Of a stretch of 33,327 nucleotides of DNA, positions 23,810 to 31,678 are shown piece after piece. The DNA is from Bacteroidota bacterium. Its GTDB lineage: Bacteria; Bacteroidota; Bacteroidia; Bacteroidales; JAAUTT01. A program made the position numbers and the translations under genes. The notes under the pieces were generated by a model, which was not told where the DNA came from, searched no databases, and saw only the letters and a program-made list of their open reading frames with translations. How positions within the stretch are numbered: position 1 is the first letter of the stretch; each line of letters starts with the position of its first letter. Where the stretch lies: assembly GCA_021779665.1 (NCBI GenBank), contig JAJYAG010000065.1:1-33327 (forward strand), written 5' to 3'.

Positions 23810-25684
23810 TTATTTATACTGAAGTCCAAATCCAAAAGGATACAGCGGATCTTTTGAATCGTAGGGCATATCTTCCTTCTGGTTTTTCACTGCATCCATT
23901 GACGAGGGAAGTTCAACAGGCAATTTCCCTTCAGGTTTAGCCTTACCAAAAATTACATCCAACACAGCTTCATCACTCGCTCCGAAGTTTGCCAGTAGGC
24001 CTTTGGCTTGGGCGCTGATTTCAGGAATCACAGCCGGGCGGTCGATATAAATATCCACAATTGTCGGAACTGTTTTCAGCAGATTAAGAATACTGTCCTT
24101 CTGTAGTCCTTTGAAATCCAGATCGCCATGATGAAACATTTTAGCCATCATAATATCCGAGTTAACAGGAATCCAAGGTGTTTGCAGTCGCAGAACTGCG
24201 AAATCGGCCTCTTTGGGGTTATCAACCACTGTTCCATATTTGGCAGCAACTTCCTTATTAACATTCTTAACATAAATTTTGAGTTTACCGGCAGTCAGAG
24301 GCAAAACATTATTGTCGTTCTTTAATAAAACCATTGCCCGGCGCTGCGATTCGTTACCCGCTGCAACAAATTCGGGTTTACCAACAACCTTTTCAGCCTG
24401 TTCTTCATTTACAAAAGGATTATCGAAAAGACCAAGTTCAAATTTTTGTCTCAGCAAACGTTTAACCGACTCATCAATTCTGGCTTCAGTTATTTTCCCG
24501 TCTTTCACAAGCTTAACAACCACTTCGGGACAGTTTTCTCCGCCAAACTGGTCAACGCCGGCATCAATAATCTTTTTTACACGATCTTCTGTTGAAAGAT
24601 TTTCAACGCCCCAGGCCCTGGCTGGGAAAACGGTGCCACCCATTTTGGAATCGGTAACCAGTCCCCAGTCGGTGCAAACTACTCCATTGAATTTATATTT
24701 ATCACGCAGCAATCCGGTAATTATCTCTTTATTGTAACTGAAACCAACATTTTCGGAAGTCTGATCCATGGCAACGCCGTAATATGGCATAATGGCTGCG
24801 GTATTTGCTTCGAAAGCAGCTTCGAACGGTATCAGGTGATAATCGAAATTTTTCCCAGGGTAAACCTGACCTTTATGAAATGGGAAATGCGGATCGAGGC
24901 CTTCGCGTTGCGGACCACCGCCCGGGAAATGCTTAGTCATACATGCCACGCTGTTGCTATCGAGTTTGGATCCCTGATAACCTTTGATATAGGCTTTAAC
25001 CATCCTGGCAGTCAATTGGGCATCTTCGCTGAAAGAGCCACTGATACGGGGCCAGCGCGGTTCAGTAGCCAGGTCGATCTGTGGATGAAGGCATTCGCGG
25101 ATTCCAACAGCCATATACTCCTGGCGCGAAGCATCAGCAAACTTGCGAACCAGGGCAGAATCGCCGATAGCAGCAAATCCAAGAGGTTCGCACCACTGAG
25201 AAAAGGTACGGGCGCTCATTGCAAAAATATTGTTGCTGAAATGATTTCTCGGATCGGAAGCTATTGTAATCGGAATACCAAGCCGTTCGGCTTCTGCAGC
25301 TTTCTGCATCAGGTTATACCATTTGGCTGTAGCTTTAACCCCCGGAACCGCCCAAAGGTTAAAATGATTCATCTTCTTTTCCTTCATCAGATTCAGCGCA
25401 TTTGGAGCAGAAGAGAATATGCCGTCACCCGATGGTTTGTCCTCAATACTGCCATCGTCGTTGATGCGGGCGCCATTAATGAACATCATTCCGGCTTTTT
25501 CTTCAAGGGTCATCTGTTTCAGCAGGTCGTCAATACGGGATTCTACCGGCTGAAGGGCGTCTTCGTAAACGTCCATTTTACCATTCTTGTTTAAGTCGCG
25601 ATACTTATGACCGGAGTTTTTACAGGCACTTACCACAAGTAAACAGGCCACCAGCAGCCCAATCCAATTCGTTTGTTTTTTCAT
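23810..25684 (-). CDS. Glycoside hydrolase family 3 lipoprotein
   Basis: 624 residues from the ATG at 25682-25684; an in-frame start at 25753 would add a non-signal extension inside an inverted repeat and is rejected. Lipoprotein signal with lipobox VSAC (Cys21). A DLNKNGKMDVYED loop at 30-42 resembles a calcium-binding dockerin/EF-hand motif frequent at the front of Bacteroidota GH3 enzymes. The GH3 N-domain follows: QMTLEEKAGMM, the KHFPGGG loop at 251-257, and FNGVVCTDWG, where Asp339 is the expected nucleophile. The C-domain ends in FGASDEAVLDVIFGKAKPEG and YPFGFGLQY. Beta-glucosidase or related exo-activity on envelope or plant glycans is likely; the exact substrate is not evident. No SusC/D or other hydrolase is nearby, so it is not in a classical PUL. 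Confidence 0.93.
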   Translation of the reverse strand: MKKQTNWIGLLVACLLVVSACKNSGHKYRDLNKNGKMDVYEDALQPVESRIDDLLKQMTLEEKAGMMFINGARINDDGSIEDKPSGDGIFSSAPNALNLMKEKKMNHFNLWAVPGVKATAKWYNLMQKAAEAERLGIPITIASDPRNHFSNNIFAMSARTFSQWCEPLGFAAIGDSALVRKFADASRQEYMAVGIRECLHPQIDLATEPRWPRISGSFSEDAQLTARMVKAYIKGYQGSKLDSNSVACMTKHFPGGGPQREGLDPHFPFHKGQVYPGKNFDYHLIPFEAAFEANTAAIMPYYGVAMDQTSENVGFSYNKEIITGLLRDKYKFNGVVCTDWGLVTDSKMGGTVFPARAWGVENLSTEDRVKKIIDAGVDQFGGENCPEVVVKLVKDGKITEARIDESVKRLLRQKFELGLFDNPFVNEEQAEKVVGKPEFVAAGNESQRRAMVLLKNDNNVLPLTAGKLKIYVKNVNKEVAAKYGTVVDNPKEADFAVLRLQTPWIPVNSDIMMAKMFHHGDLDFKGLQKDSILNLLKTVPTIVDIYIDRPAVIPEISAQAKGLLANFGASDEAVLDVIFGKAKPEGKLPVELPSSMDAVKNQKEDMPYDSKDPLYPFGFGLQYK

Positions 25685-25726
25685 AGAGCAGGTTTTTGTA
25701 AATGTTTTCGGATGAGTAAATATAAA

Positions 25727-25782
25727 AAAATATCTAAAGCGTAATATATACAATTTGTAAATTATTACGTTTTAGATATTTT
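25727..25782 (-). terminator. Long AT-rich inverted repeat upstream of the GH3 gene
   Basis: Arms 25727-25746 and 25763-25782 pair over 20 bases with one G-T wobble; the 16-base spacer itself contains the small dyad ACAATTTGT. On the minus strand T-rich sequence follows the hairpin, so it can end the DUF2141 transcript. It also covers the region where the GH3 -33 box should lie, so a regulatory role is possible. A -7-like TATATTTA follows. Confidence 0.6.
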
Positions 25783-25805
25783 CACCTTTCACAAGAACAA
25801 AGTAA

Positions 25806-26213
25806 CTACATGTAGGTCGGATTACAGTTCATGGTAATTGCTGATTTAAGTTCGAAAACCCACTTATCAAACGAAGGCGGTCCAAATGTTCCTTTTGCAT
25901 TGTTTGAAAACCCGAATCCTTCTTTCGGGATACCCAGCATGGATTTATCCATGGCACTGTTACTATTCTCGTCGTGAAAATACCGGAAGCCATATTTCCC
26001 GGGTTTCAGATCGTTAACCACAATAATGCATACATTGTTTTTTATTTCTGCCTTAGCCCCTTTCAACTCTTTCTGGTTTTCGTCCAGCAGCTGAAAAAGA
26101 ACCTGCCCCTTGCTGTTCTTTAAACCATTTATTTCAACTGTGAGTTTTAATTGCGAAAACATAATCCCGGGTATAGCCAACGCGAAAATTACAAGCCAAA
26201 ATTTCATTTTCAT
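25806..26213 (-). CDS. DUF2141 domain secreted protein
   Basis: 135 residues with a signal peptide at about 1-20 (AIPGIMFSQ). The remainder is one DUF2141 domain: LTVEINGLKNSKGQVLFQL, then GKYGFRYFHDENSNSAMDKS and the diagnostic LGIPKEGFGFSNNAKGTFGPP. These are small Ig-like beta proteins of unknown function, often secreted, found next to outer-membrane or metal-related genes. It stands alone, reading towards the GH3 gene with an inverted repeat between. Confidence 0.9.
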   Translation of the reverse strand: MKMKFWLVIFALAIPGIMFSQLKLTVEINGLKNSKGQVLFQLLDENQKELKGAKAEIKNNVCIIVVNDLKPGKYGFRYFHDENSNSAMDKSMLGIPKEGFGFSNNAKGTFGPPSFDKWVFELKSAITMNCNPTYM

Positions 26214-26240
26214 GTTTAATAGAATTTAATGATAATGAAA

Positions 26241-26269
26241 CAAAAATAAAAGGCAATGTTTCAATGAAA
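26241..26269 (-). promoter_or_regulatory. Candidate promoter of the DUF2141 gene
   Basis: On the minus strand TATTTTTG (26241-26248) fits TAnnTTTG; the -33 side is only TTTC (26266-26269) with a 17-base spacer. The -7 box is 28 bases before the ATG. Confidence 0.45.
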
Positions 26270-26370
26270 TAATAAAAACCGCCCGGCAGCAGAATATGAG
26301 GTACAAGATGATGAATTTCCGCTCCGAAATGTTTTACACCAGCAATTAACTTAACAACACAAGTTTGGAT

Positions 26371-26378
26371 TATATTTG
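26371..26378 (+). promoter_or_regulatory. Candidate -7 box directly before the deacetylase start
   Basis: TATATTTG is a full -7 match but ends only 4 bases before the ATG at 26383. If used, the message would be nearly leaderless. No clear -33 TTTG accompanies it. Confidence 0.35.
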
Positions 26379-26382
26379 ACTC

Positions 26383-27411
26383 ATGAACAGATTCTTTTTT
26401 CATCTGGCAAGAGTATTTCCACTGATTCCTTTGAAAACTCTCACTTCAGCTACGAAGCAAAGGACGATATTCCCTTTCTACCATGCAGTTTCTAACGAAG
26501 AGATAATTCACATAAAACATCTGTATAAAATAAGATCAACCGGCGATTTCGAGAGAGATTTGGATTTCCTTGTAAAAAATTTTATTCCGGAAGATATTTT
26601 GACTTTTCAGGAAAAACTCAAAAACAATGAGCCATTAAAACACAATTCCTTCATTCTATCATTCGATGACGGATTGAGTGAATTTTATGATATAATTGCC
26701 CCTATTCTGCTTAGGAAAGGAATTCCGGCAACGTGTTTTCTAAATTCAGGATTCATCGACAACCGCGATCTCTTTTTCAGATACAAGGCAAGCGTTCTGG
26801 TGGAAAAAATCAAGAAAACCAAATCTGACACATTTGTTGAAAAAGCAAAAATTTTCCTGAAGAGCAAAAACCTGCGCGCCAAAGACATTTCAGAATCAAT
26901 TCTGGCCATAAACTATCCGAACCGTTCCTTTTTGGATGAACTTGCCATAATTCTGGAAGTTGATTTCAGCGATTACCTTAACGTGAAAAGGCCTTATATG
27001 AGCAGTGATCAGATAAACTCGCTCATCAAAAAAGGATTTCGGTTTGGAGCTCATAGCATCGATCATCCTGAATACGCCAACATTCCGCAGGATGAACAAA
27101 TAAGTGAAACCCTTGAAAGCATCAACGATGTCACCAATCGCTTTCAACTAAACTATAAATTCTTCTCTTTTCCATTCACCGACTTTGATGTTTCCGGAAG
27201 GTTTTTCAGCCGGATTTTCAGTAAGGAGCATCCCATTGCTGACATGACATTTGGCTGCGCTGGGTTGAAGAATGATTCCTGCACGGATAATATTCAGAGA
27301 ATACCCATAGAAACTGATAATTTCACCGCCACGGAAATTATAAGAGGTGAATATTATTACTACATTTTCAAAGGCCTGTTTAACAAAAACATCATTTTCC
27401 GTGGAAACTAA
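26383..27411 (+). CDS. Polysaccharide deacetylase (NodB-like) family protein
   Basis: 342 residues, no signal peptide of normal type although the first 20 residues are moderately hydrophobic. NodB motif 1 is ILSFDDGLSEF at 91-101 (Asp95, Asp96) and motif 2 is GAHSIDHP at 222-229 (His224, His228), which together give the expected metal triad. A helical insert of about 80 residues between them (132-205) is longer than in minimal NodB domains. Such enzymes remove N- or O-acetyl groups from surface sugars in exopolysaccharide or lipid-linked glycan pathways. Its stop overlaps the start of the GNAT-type gene, so the two probably act on the same product: one removes and one may add an acyl group. 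That pairing is inference. Confidence 0.87.
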   Translation: MNRFFFHLARVFPLIPLKTLTSATKQRTIFPFYHAVSNEEIIHIKHLYKIRSTGDFERDLDFLVKNFIPEDILTFQEKLKNNEPLKHNSFILSFDDGLSEFYDIIAPILLRKGIPATCFLNSGFIDNRDLFFRYKASVLVEKIKKTKSDTFVEKAKIFLKSKNLRAKDISESILAINYPNRSFLDELAIILEVDFSDYLNVKRPYMSSDQINSLIKKGFRFGAHSIDHPEYANIPQDEQISETLESINDVTNRFQLNYKFFSFPFTDFDVSGRFFSRIFSKEHPIADMTFGCAGLKNDSCTDNIQRIPIETDNFTATEIIRGEYYYYIFKGLFNKNIIFRGN

Positions 27412-28492
27412 AACATACACCAGGCAAGAGTTAAAGGAATTTATTAATTCAGATTTTTTTGAAGAGCTGCGAAATATACCCATAAGCCGCCATAGAGCGC
27501 TTTCGCAAATTAATAATCCACGGGCATCCGACAACGACATTCTTTTAGTTGCCACATACGATGACAAAAAATTGGCAGGATATCTGGGCATACTTCCCGA
27601 TCTTTTGTTTCATGAAGACAGCACCGAGAAAGTTGGATGGCTTACATGCTTTTGGGTAGACAATGATTATAAATCGAAAAATATAGCAGCCAGTCTTTTC
27701 CTGCGAGTAATCCGTGCCTGGAATCAAAAGATTCTGATAACAAATATTGTCCCCGACCTGGAACCAGTCTATCAGAAAACAAAAATATTCCAGCCAACTA
27801 TTTACAAATCGGGCTACAGGGGCTATTTGCGTTTTAACCTAAGCACCGTTTTGCCTCCGAAAAATCACCTCTTCAGGAAAATGGCCCCGGTTTTGAAACT
27901 GGCCGATATGTTCCTGAATATTCCTGTCGACCTGAAATTGAGATTGTTTAAATCTGTTGAAACAGGCAATATTCAATATGAATATTTACAGATGTTAAGT
28001 AAAGAAGATGAAAACTTCATCTTGCAATCCCACGAACCCAACTGGAATAAAAGAGGAATAGAAGAAATTAACTGGATCATTTCCAATCCCTGGATCATCC
28101 AGAGTTCCATGAATTCTGAGAGTCAACGATATTATTTTTCGTCAGTCAGTAATCAATTCTTTTACCGGATTTTACGGATAAAGAATATCGGGAATGAAAC
28201 CATTGCCCTTGCCGTTCTTCTGGTAAGAAATAAAAATTTAACCACACCTTACCTGTTTTGTACCGACCCGGGCTGGATGCCGTTAGCTAAAATGATTGTA
28301 AACACAATCAAAGAACAAAAACTTGATATGCTTACCACCTTTCACGGAACGCTGGTAAAAACGTTAAAATCCATACGAACACCTTTTATTTTCAGCAAAA
28401 CCATAAAAAAGCCCTATCTGATCTCAAAGAAATTTGAATATTTATCAGCCCTAAACTTCCAGGATGGCGACGGAGACTGTGCTTTTTATTAA
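27401..28492 (+). CDS. GNAT-like acyltransferase coupled to the deacetylase
   Basis: 363 residues from a GTG at 27401 that overlaps the stop of the deacetylase gene by 11 bases. An ATG at 27347 in the same frame is the alternative but would overlap by 65 bases. N-terminal 120 residues resemble a GNAT domain: DILLVATYDDKKLAGYLGI, then VGWLTCFWVDNDYKSKNIAA for beta4 and the acetyl-CoA loop, though the loop lacks the usual Gly pair. Residues 180-363 look like a second, degenerate GNAT-like half (YYFSSVSNQFFYRILRIKN, TIALAVLLVRNKNL). The C-terminus is short and acidic. Substrate is probably a sugar or glycan precursor given the coupled deacetylase. Moderately sure of the fold, unsure of activity. 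Confidence 0.78.
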   Translation: METKTYTRQELKEFINSDFFEELRNIPISRHRALSQINNPRASDNDILLVATYDDKKLAGYLGILPDLLFHEDSTEKVGWLTCFWVDNDYKSKNIAASLFLRVIRAWNQKILITNIVPDLEPVYQKTKIFQPTIYKSGYRGYLRFNLSTVLPPKNHLFRKMAPVLKLADMFLNIPVDLKLRLFKSVETGNIQYEYLQMLSKEDENFILQSHEPNWNKRGIEEINWIISNPWIIQSSMNSESQRYYFSSVSNQFFYRILRIKNIGNETIALAVLLVRNKNLTTPYLFCTDPGWMPLAKMIVNTIKEQKLDMLTTFHGTLVKTLKSIRTPFIFSKTIKKPYLISKKFEYLSALNFQDGDGDCAFY

Positions 28493-28509
28493 AAACCACA
28501 ACAAAACGC

Positions 28510-28537
28510 TTGTAATTACCTGAATATTTTATATTTG
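28510..28537 (+). promoter_or_regulatory. Promoter of the carboxylesterase gene
   Basis: TATATTTG at 28530-28537 is an exact -7 match; a partial -33 TTG lies at 28510-28512 with a 17-base spacer. The -7 box is 43 bases before the ATG at 28581, which also argues against the in-frame TTG at 28542 as start. Confidence 0.5.
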
Positions 28538-28580
28538 TTTATTGAATTCAAGTTTTACAACACTCAACTGCCTCATAAAC

Positions 28581-30152
28581 ATGAAACCAACGTTTAGTGC
28601 TCTGCTTCTGCTTTTAACAGTTATCAATACATTTTCGCAAAACCAAAACCTTGCGATCGTGCAAGTTGACGGAGGTAGGATAGAAGGCGCCATCGAAGAT
28701 GGTATTGCCGTTTACAAAGGCATTCCATATGCTGCTCCACCTATTGGAGAATTAAGGTGGAAAGCGCCTCAACCAGTTATTCCATGGAGTGGAGTGAAGC
28801 AAGCCAAAAAGTACGGTAATGCCTGCCCCCAACTCAAATTACCGGTAAAAGGCTTTATCAATGCCGATATGAGCGAAGATTGCCTGTACCTGAACGTTTG
28901 GGCTCCGGCCACCTCCAAAGGCAAAAAGCTACCTGTAATGGTTTGGATCTTTGGCGGAGGATTCTTCATCGGATCGTCATCCAATAGTGTATATTCAGGT
29001 GAACAGTTTGCCAAAAGAGGTGTGATTATGGTAAGTTTTGAATACAGGCTTGGCACATTAGGATTTTTAGCACATCCCGAACTCAGTGCCGAATCGCCAA
29101 ATCATGTTTCTGGAAATTACGGTTTACTGGATCAGATTGCCGCCCTGCAATGGGTACAACGCAACATCAAAGCTTTTGGCGGCGACCCGGAATGCGTAAC
29201 TATTTTCGGGCAATCAGCCGGAGCGCAGTCGGTGAGTATGCTGGCGGCTTCTCCATTAACAAAAGGGCTCTTTCACAGAGCTATCTGCCAGAGTGGAGGT
29301 TCTTTCGGACCGGTGAAAAAAGTTAAAGAAAGCGATTGCATGCAGTCCTTGAAAGGTGCTGAGGAGGACGGTGTAAAATTTGCCCAAAGAAGAGGAGTCA
29401 ATTCTCTTGCTGAACTGAGAAAGCTTGATGCAGAGAAACTAACGATGAACATAGGTGTCGATACTTTCTGGCCCATAGCCGACGGATATGTTATTAAAGA
29501 CGATCAGTACAAGTTGTATCAGGCGGGCAATTACAATGATGTACCGGTTCTTATTGGTTACAACTCAAACGACGGATCGATGTTTGCCAGTTCGGAAAAA
29601 ATGCCGGCCGGCTATAAAGCATTTCTGAATGACAGGTTTGGAACATTAGCACCAAAAGTACTGGAATACTACCCGGAGGGAGACAATAATACAACCATGC
29701 AGTCGAAAGCTAACATTTATCGCGATTCGTACTTCGCATGGTATACTTATGCCTGGGCGCATCTTCAGACAAAAACAGGAAAATCCAAAGTGTATGCTTA
29801 CTATTTCGACCAGGAACAACCCAAAATGAATCCTTTTTATTACGGCTCCCTAAAACCAGCAGGAGTGCCACACGCAGGTGAAATACCATACATATTCAAT
29901 CATATGGACAATGATACTTCAATTCATTTCGAACCCAGACACCGGAAACTCGCTGAAACTTTAATAACCTACTGGATCAATTTTGCAAAGGCAGGTGATC
30001 CCAATGGTGAAAAGCTGCCTGTTTGGCCCGCCTTCAAGGAAGACAAACCATTGGTTATGAAACTGGGCGACAATCCTGCACCAGTTCAGTTCCCAAACCT
30101 TGAAGCAATAAAGGTTATTGATAAGTATTATAGTTCCAGAAGAAAAGAGTAG
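28581..30152 (+). CDS. Secreted type-B carboxylesterase
   Basis: 523 residues from the ATG at 28581. Signal peptide at 1-19 (LLLLLTVINTFSQ). The alpha/beta-hydrolase features are all present: VYKGIPYAAPPIGELRW at 44-60, SEDCLYLNVW, the oxyanion loop FGGGFF at 124-129, the nucleophile elbow FGQSAGAQS with Ser212, and the His region GVPHAGEIPYIF with His431. The expected catalytic acid, usually Glu in a DEG motif, is Asp331 in NSNDGSMF, a conservative change. It would hydrolyse carboxylic esters in the periplasm or outside, possibly acetyl or feruloyl groups on glycans. It follows the deacetylase/GNAT pair by 88 bases with its own promoter. Confidence 0.92.
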   Translation: MKPTFSALLLLLTVINTFSQNQNLAIVQVDGGRIEGAIEDGIAVYKGIPYAAPPIGELRWKAPQPVIPWSGVKQAKKYGNACPQLKLPVKGFINADMSEDCLYLNVWAPATSKGKKLPVMVWIFGGGFFIGSSSNSVYSGEQFAKRGVIMVSFEYRLGTLGFLAHPELSAESPNHVSGNYGLLDQIAALQWVQRNIKAFGGDPECVTIFGQSAGAQSVSMLAASPLTKGLFHRAICQSGGSFGPVKKVKESDCMQSLKGAEEDGVKFAQRRGVNSLAELRKLDAEKLTMNIGVDTFWPIADGYVIKDDQYKLYQAGNYNDVPVLIGYNSNDGSMFASSEKMPAGYKAFLNDRFGTLAPKVLEYYPEGDNNTTMQSKANIYRDSYFAWYTYAWAHLQTKTGKSKVYAYYFDQEQPKMNPFYYGSLKPAGVPHAGEIPYIFNHMDNDTSIHFEPRHRKLAETLITYWINFAKAGDPNGEKLPVWPAFKEDKPLVMKLGDNPAPVQFPNLEAIKVIDKYYSSRRKE

Positions 30153-30175
30153 TTACAATGATGTTTCCTGTAATT

Positions 30176-30183
30176 TAATTTTG
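30176..30183 (+). promoter_or_regulatory. Candidate -7 box for the PLDc_N-like gene
   Basis: TAATTTTG matches the -7 consensus 68 bases before the ATG at 30251; no convincing -33 box at the usual distance. Confidence 0.3.
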
Positions 30184-30250
30184 TAATTTGCATCGAACTA
30201 ATCCAAAAACATTCAAAACGCGAACTTATTAACCATTCAAATTTAATATC

Positions 30251-30457
30251 ATGACAATTTTAGGCATTTTAGGACCAGTTGAATTATTTATAATTCTGTT
30301 TGTTGTTATTCTTCCGGTTATTGCACTAATCGATATTGTAAAAAGTGACTTCGAAGGAAATAATAAAATCGTTTGGGTTCTTGTGGTTTGCTTTTTTAAT
30401 ATTCTAGGCTGTATTCTCTATTTTATTATAGGAAAGAATCAGAAAATCACTCATTAA
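30251..30457 (+). CDS. Small PLDc_N-like two-helix membrane protein
   Basis: 68 residues with two membrane helices at about 8-28 and 40-60. The order of a short loop with DIVKSDFEGNNKIVWVLVV, then FFNILGCILYFIIGKNQK fits the PLDc_N (phospholipase D nuclease N-terminal) family, which also occurs as free-standing small membrane proteins like this one. No catalytic domain follows, so no enzymatic role is claimed. It converges on the gene at 30508 with 50 bases between and no clear hairpin. Confidence 0.8.
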   Translation: MTILGILGPVELFIILFVVILPVIALIDIVKSDFEGNNKIVWVLVVCFFNILGCILYFIIGKNQKITH

Positions 30458-30507
30458 TATTCGTTTCCCACATAATACAACCGGCAGAATTATAGCTGTA
30501 CTGCAGA

Positions 30508-30837
30508 CTACTCACCATGGGTATCTTTATCAATATTTTCGACCTGCCTGATAAATTCTCCAACATGTTCGTCGCTGTAACGACCATAACTATCAGTAAG
30601 TGTTCCTTTTTCGTTACCTGCTGCGATTGCATAAACTATTGAATCATCATCAGGGTTGGATTCTCCTTCGAACCTGTAGAAATTTTCGATATTAACTTCT
30701 ATGGGCTGATAAACTTTATTACTGCTAAGCGAAACCAATCCATCGGCTGTTGCCTGAAACTGCACATTATAACCATCTTCTTCCAGTTTTTGCATTACCG
30801 AAACCATAGTTTCGAGAATATGTTTTCCTGTTTCCAT
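30508..30837 (-). CDS. Small conserved hypothetical protein (PRPP-synthetase-labelled family)
   Basis: 109 residues, soluble, acidic. The core NFYRFEGESNPDDDSIVYAI followed by KGTLTDSYGRYSDE corresponds to a small family widespread in Bacteroidota that databases often label phosphoribosylpyrophosphate synthetase, but it is far too short for that enzyme and shows no PRPP-binding motif, so the label should not be carried over. The N-terminal helix ETMVSVMQKLEEDGYNVQF is typical of the family. It lies 54 bases downstream of the LspA-like gene on the same strand and may share its transcript. Function unknown. Confidence 0.8.
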   Translation of the reverse strand: METGKHILETMVSVMQKLEEDGYNVQFQATADGLVSLSSNKVYQPIEVNIENFYRFEGESNPDDDSIVYAIAAGNEKGTLTDSYGRYSDEHVGEFIRQVENIDKDTHGE

Positions 30838-30891
30838 GTGAATTCTTTATTGGTATTCACATATTAAACAGTTAAGAATGGTTTTAGTCGG

Positions 30892-31425
30892 TCAATTTCC
30901 AGCTGATAAGTTCCTGTTCTCTCTGAAAATGCTTTTAAATTCATTAAATCTGATAAGGGAGATAACAACAAGGACAATCCAGCCAATCAATATCATTAGC
31001 GAGGAAATATTGATAACAGCATTACCAGCAAGGGTCAAATTAAAATAATCAAGATGTACATACGCCCAATTGCCGTTTGCAAAAAACAAACGGTCGAGAT
31101 AATTGCCCATCCATCCAAAAACTATAAGTGCCGACGAAAATTTAAAAAAGTTATCCACCTTTCGAAGTTGAATTCTCATGAAATAAAATACAAAAACCAG
31201 TTGTATGGCTATCACCAGATAACCAAAGAATCCTAACCCTCCATTGAAGCCCAGTGGAAGCCGCAAATTCTCAATTCGCCCAATAGCAACCCACCCATTT
31301 AGCAGAGACAGCATTTCGCCTTGTTCAAATTTTTGAATTATCATATACTTTGTTAAAAGATCAGCAAGAGAAAGAGCACAGGCAAACAGAATATAACCAT
31401 AAAAAAGGTTTTGCAGCTTTTTCAT
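30892..31425 (-). CDS. LspA-like (signal peptidase II family) protein lacking one catalytic Asp
   Basis: 177 residues from the ATG at 31423-31425; the upstream in-frame start at 31479 is disfavoured as it would precede the promoter. Four membrane helices at about 8-26, 65-84, 95-112 and 135-158 in the order of signal peptidase II. Family marks: ADLLTKYMI near the N-terminus (the D-x-x-TK of LspA), and GWMGNYLDRLFF, which carries the first catalytic Asp (Asp111) in GNxxDR. The second catalytic motif, normally FN-x-AD-x-x-I, reads INISSLMI here, with Ser142 in place of the catalytic Asp. The protein is therefore probably not a normal lipoprotein signal peptidase and may be a non-catalytic paralog or have another role. 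The true lspA would lie elsewhere. Confidence 0.82.
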   Translation of the reverse strand: MKKLQNLFYGYILFACALSLADLLTKYMIIQKFEQGEMLSLLNGWVAIGRIENLRLPLGFNGGLGFFGYLVIAIQLVFVFYFMRIQLRKVDNFFKFSSALIVFGWMGNYLDRLFFANGNWAYVHLDYFNLTLAGNAVINISSLMILIGWIVLVVISLIRFNEFKSIFRENRNLSAGN

Positions 31426-31442
31426 ACAACAAGAATTTCGAG

Positions 31443-31450
31443 CAAATATA
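31443..31450 (-). promoter_or_regulatory. Candidate -7 box for the LspA-like gene
   Basis: TATATTTG on the minus strand is an exact -7 match, 17 bases before the ATG; T-rich sequence (complement of 31469-31476) lies at about -33 but without a clear TTTG. Confidence 0.45.
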
Positions 31451-31470
31451 ATTTTTAAAAAACAAGATAA

Positions 31471-31510
31471 AAAAGCCATATTGAGTCCTCACGGATTCAA
31501 TATGGCTAAC
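31471..31510 (-). terminator. Strong hairpin with T-run, reading leftwards
   Basis: Arms 31477-31491 and 31496-31510 pair over 15 bases with one G-T wobble around a 4-base loop. On the minus strand six T follow (A at 31471-31476). No gene on the minus strand ends here inside the window, so it either ends an unseen minus-strand RNA or insulates the LspA-like promoter. Confidence 0.75.
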
Positions 31511-31538
31511 CAACAACTATTAAACCTAATTATTCGTT

Positions 31539-31661
31539 ATGATGAAACTGTTGACGATTTTTTGTGCATCAGTTTCTGAGTACTATACAGGATCTAAAAC
31601 TTTTACCCTAAAAGAAAATGATCTGGTCCGAACCAACAATCACCTTTTTATTTATTTTTAA
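31539..31661 (+). CDS. Possible 40-residue ORF before the histidine kinase
   Basis: A plus-strand frame starting with two ATG codons, MMKLLTIFCASVS, then about 27 polar residues ending in HLFIYF and a stop 17 bases before the kinase start. The start looks signal-peptide-like. The preceding CAACAACTATTAAACCTAATTATT has the look of leaders I associate with exported genes of this phylum. It could be a leader peptide, a remnant of a lost exported protein or chance. No family recognised. Confidence 0.25.
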   Translation: MMKLLTIFCASVSEYYTGSKTFTLKENDLVRTNNHLFIYF

Positions 31662-31678
31662 TCATTGAAACGTTAGGT

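Noticed and set aside
30508-30837. Phosphoribosylpyrophosphate synthetase label for the small conserved gene
   Set aside because: 109 residues and no PRPP-binding loop; the enzyme is about three times longer.
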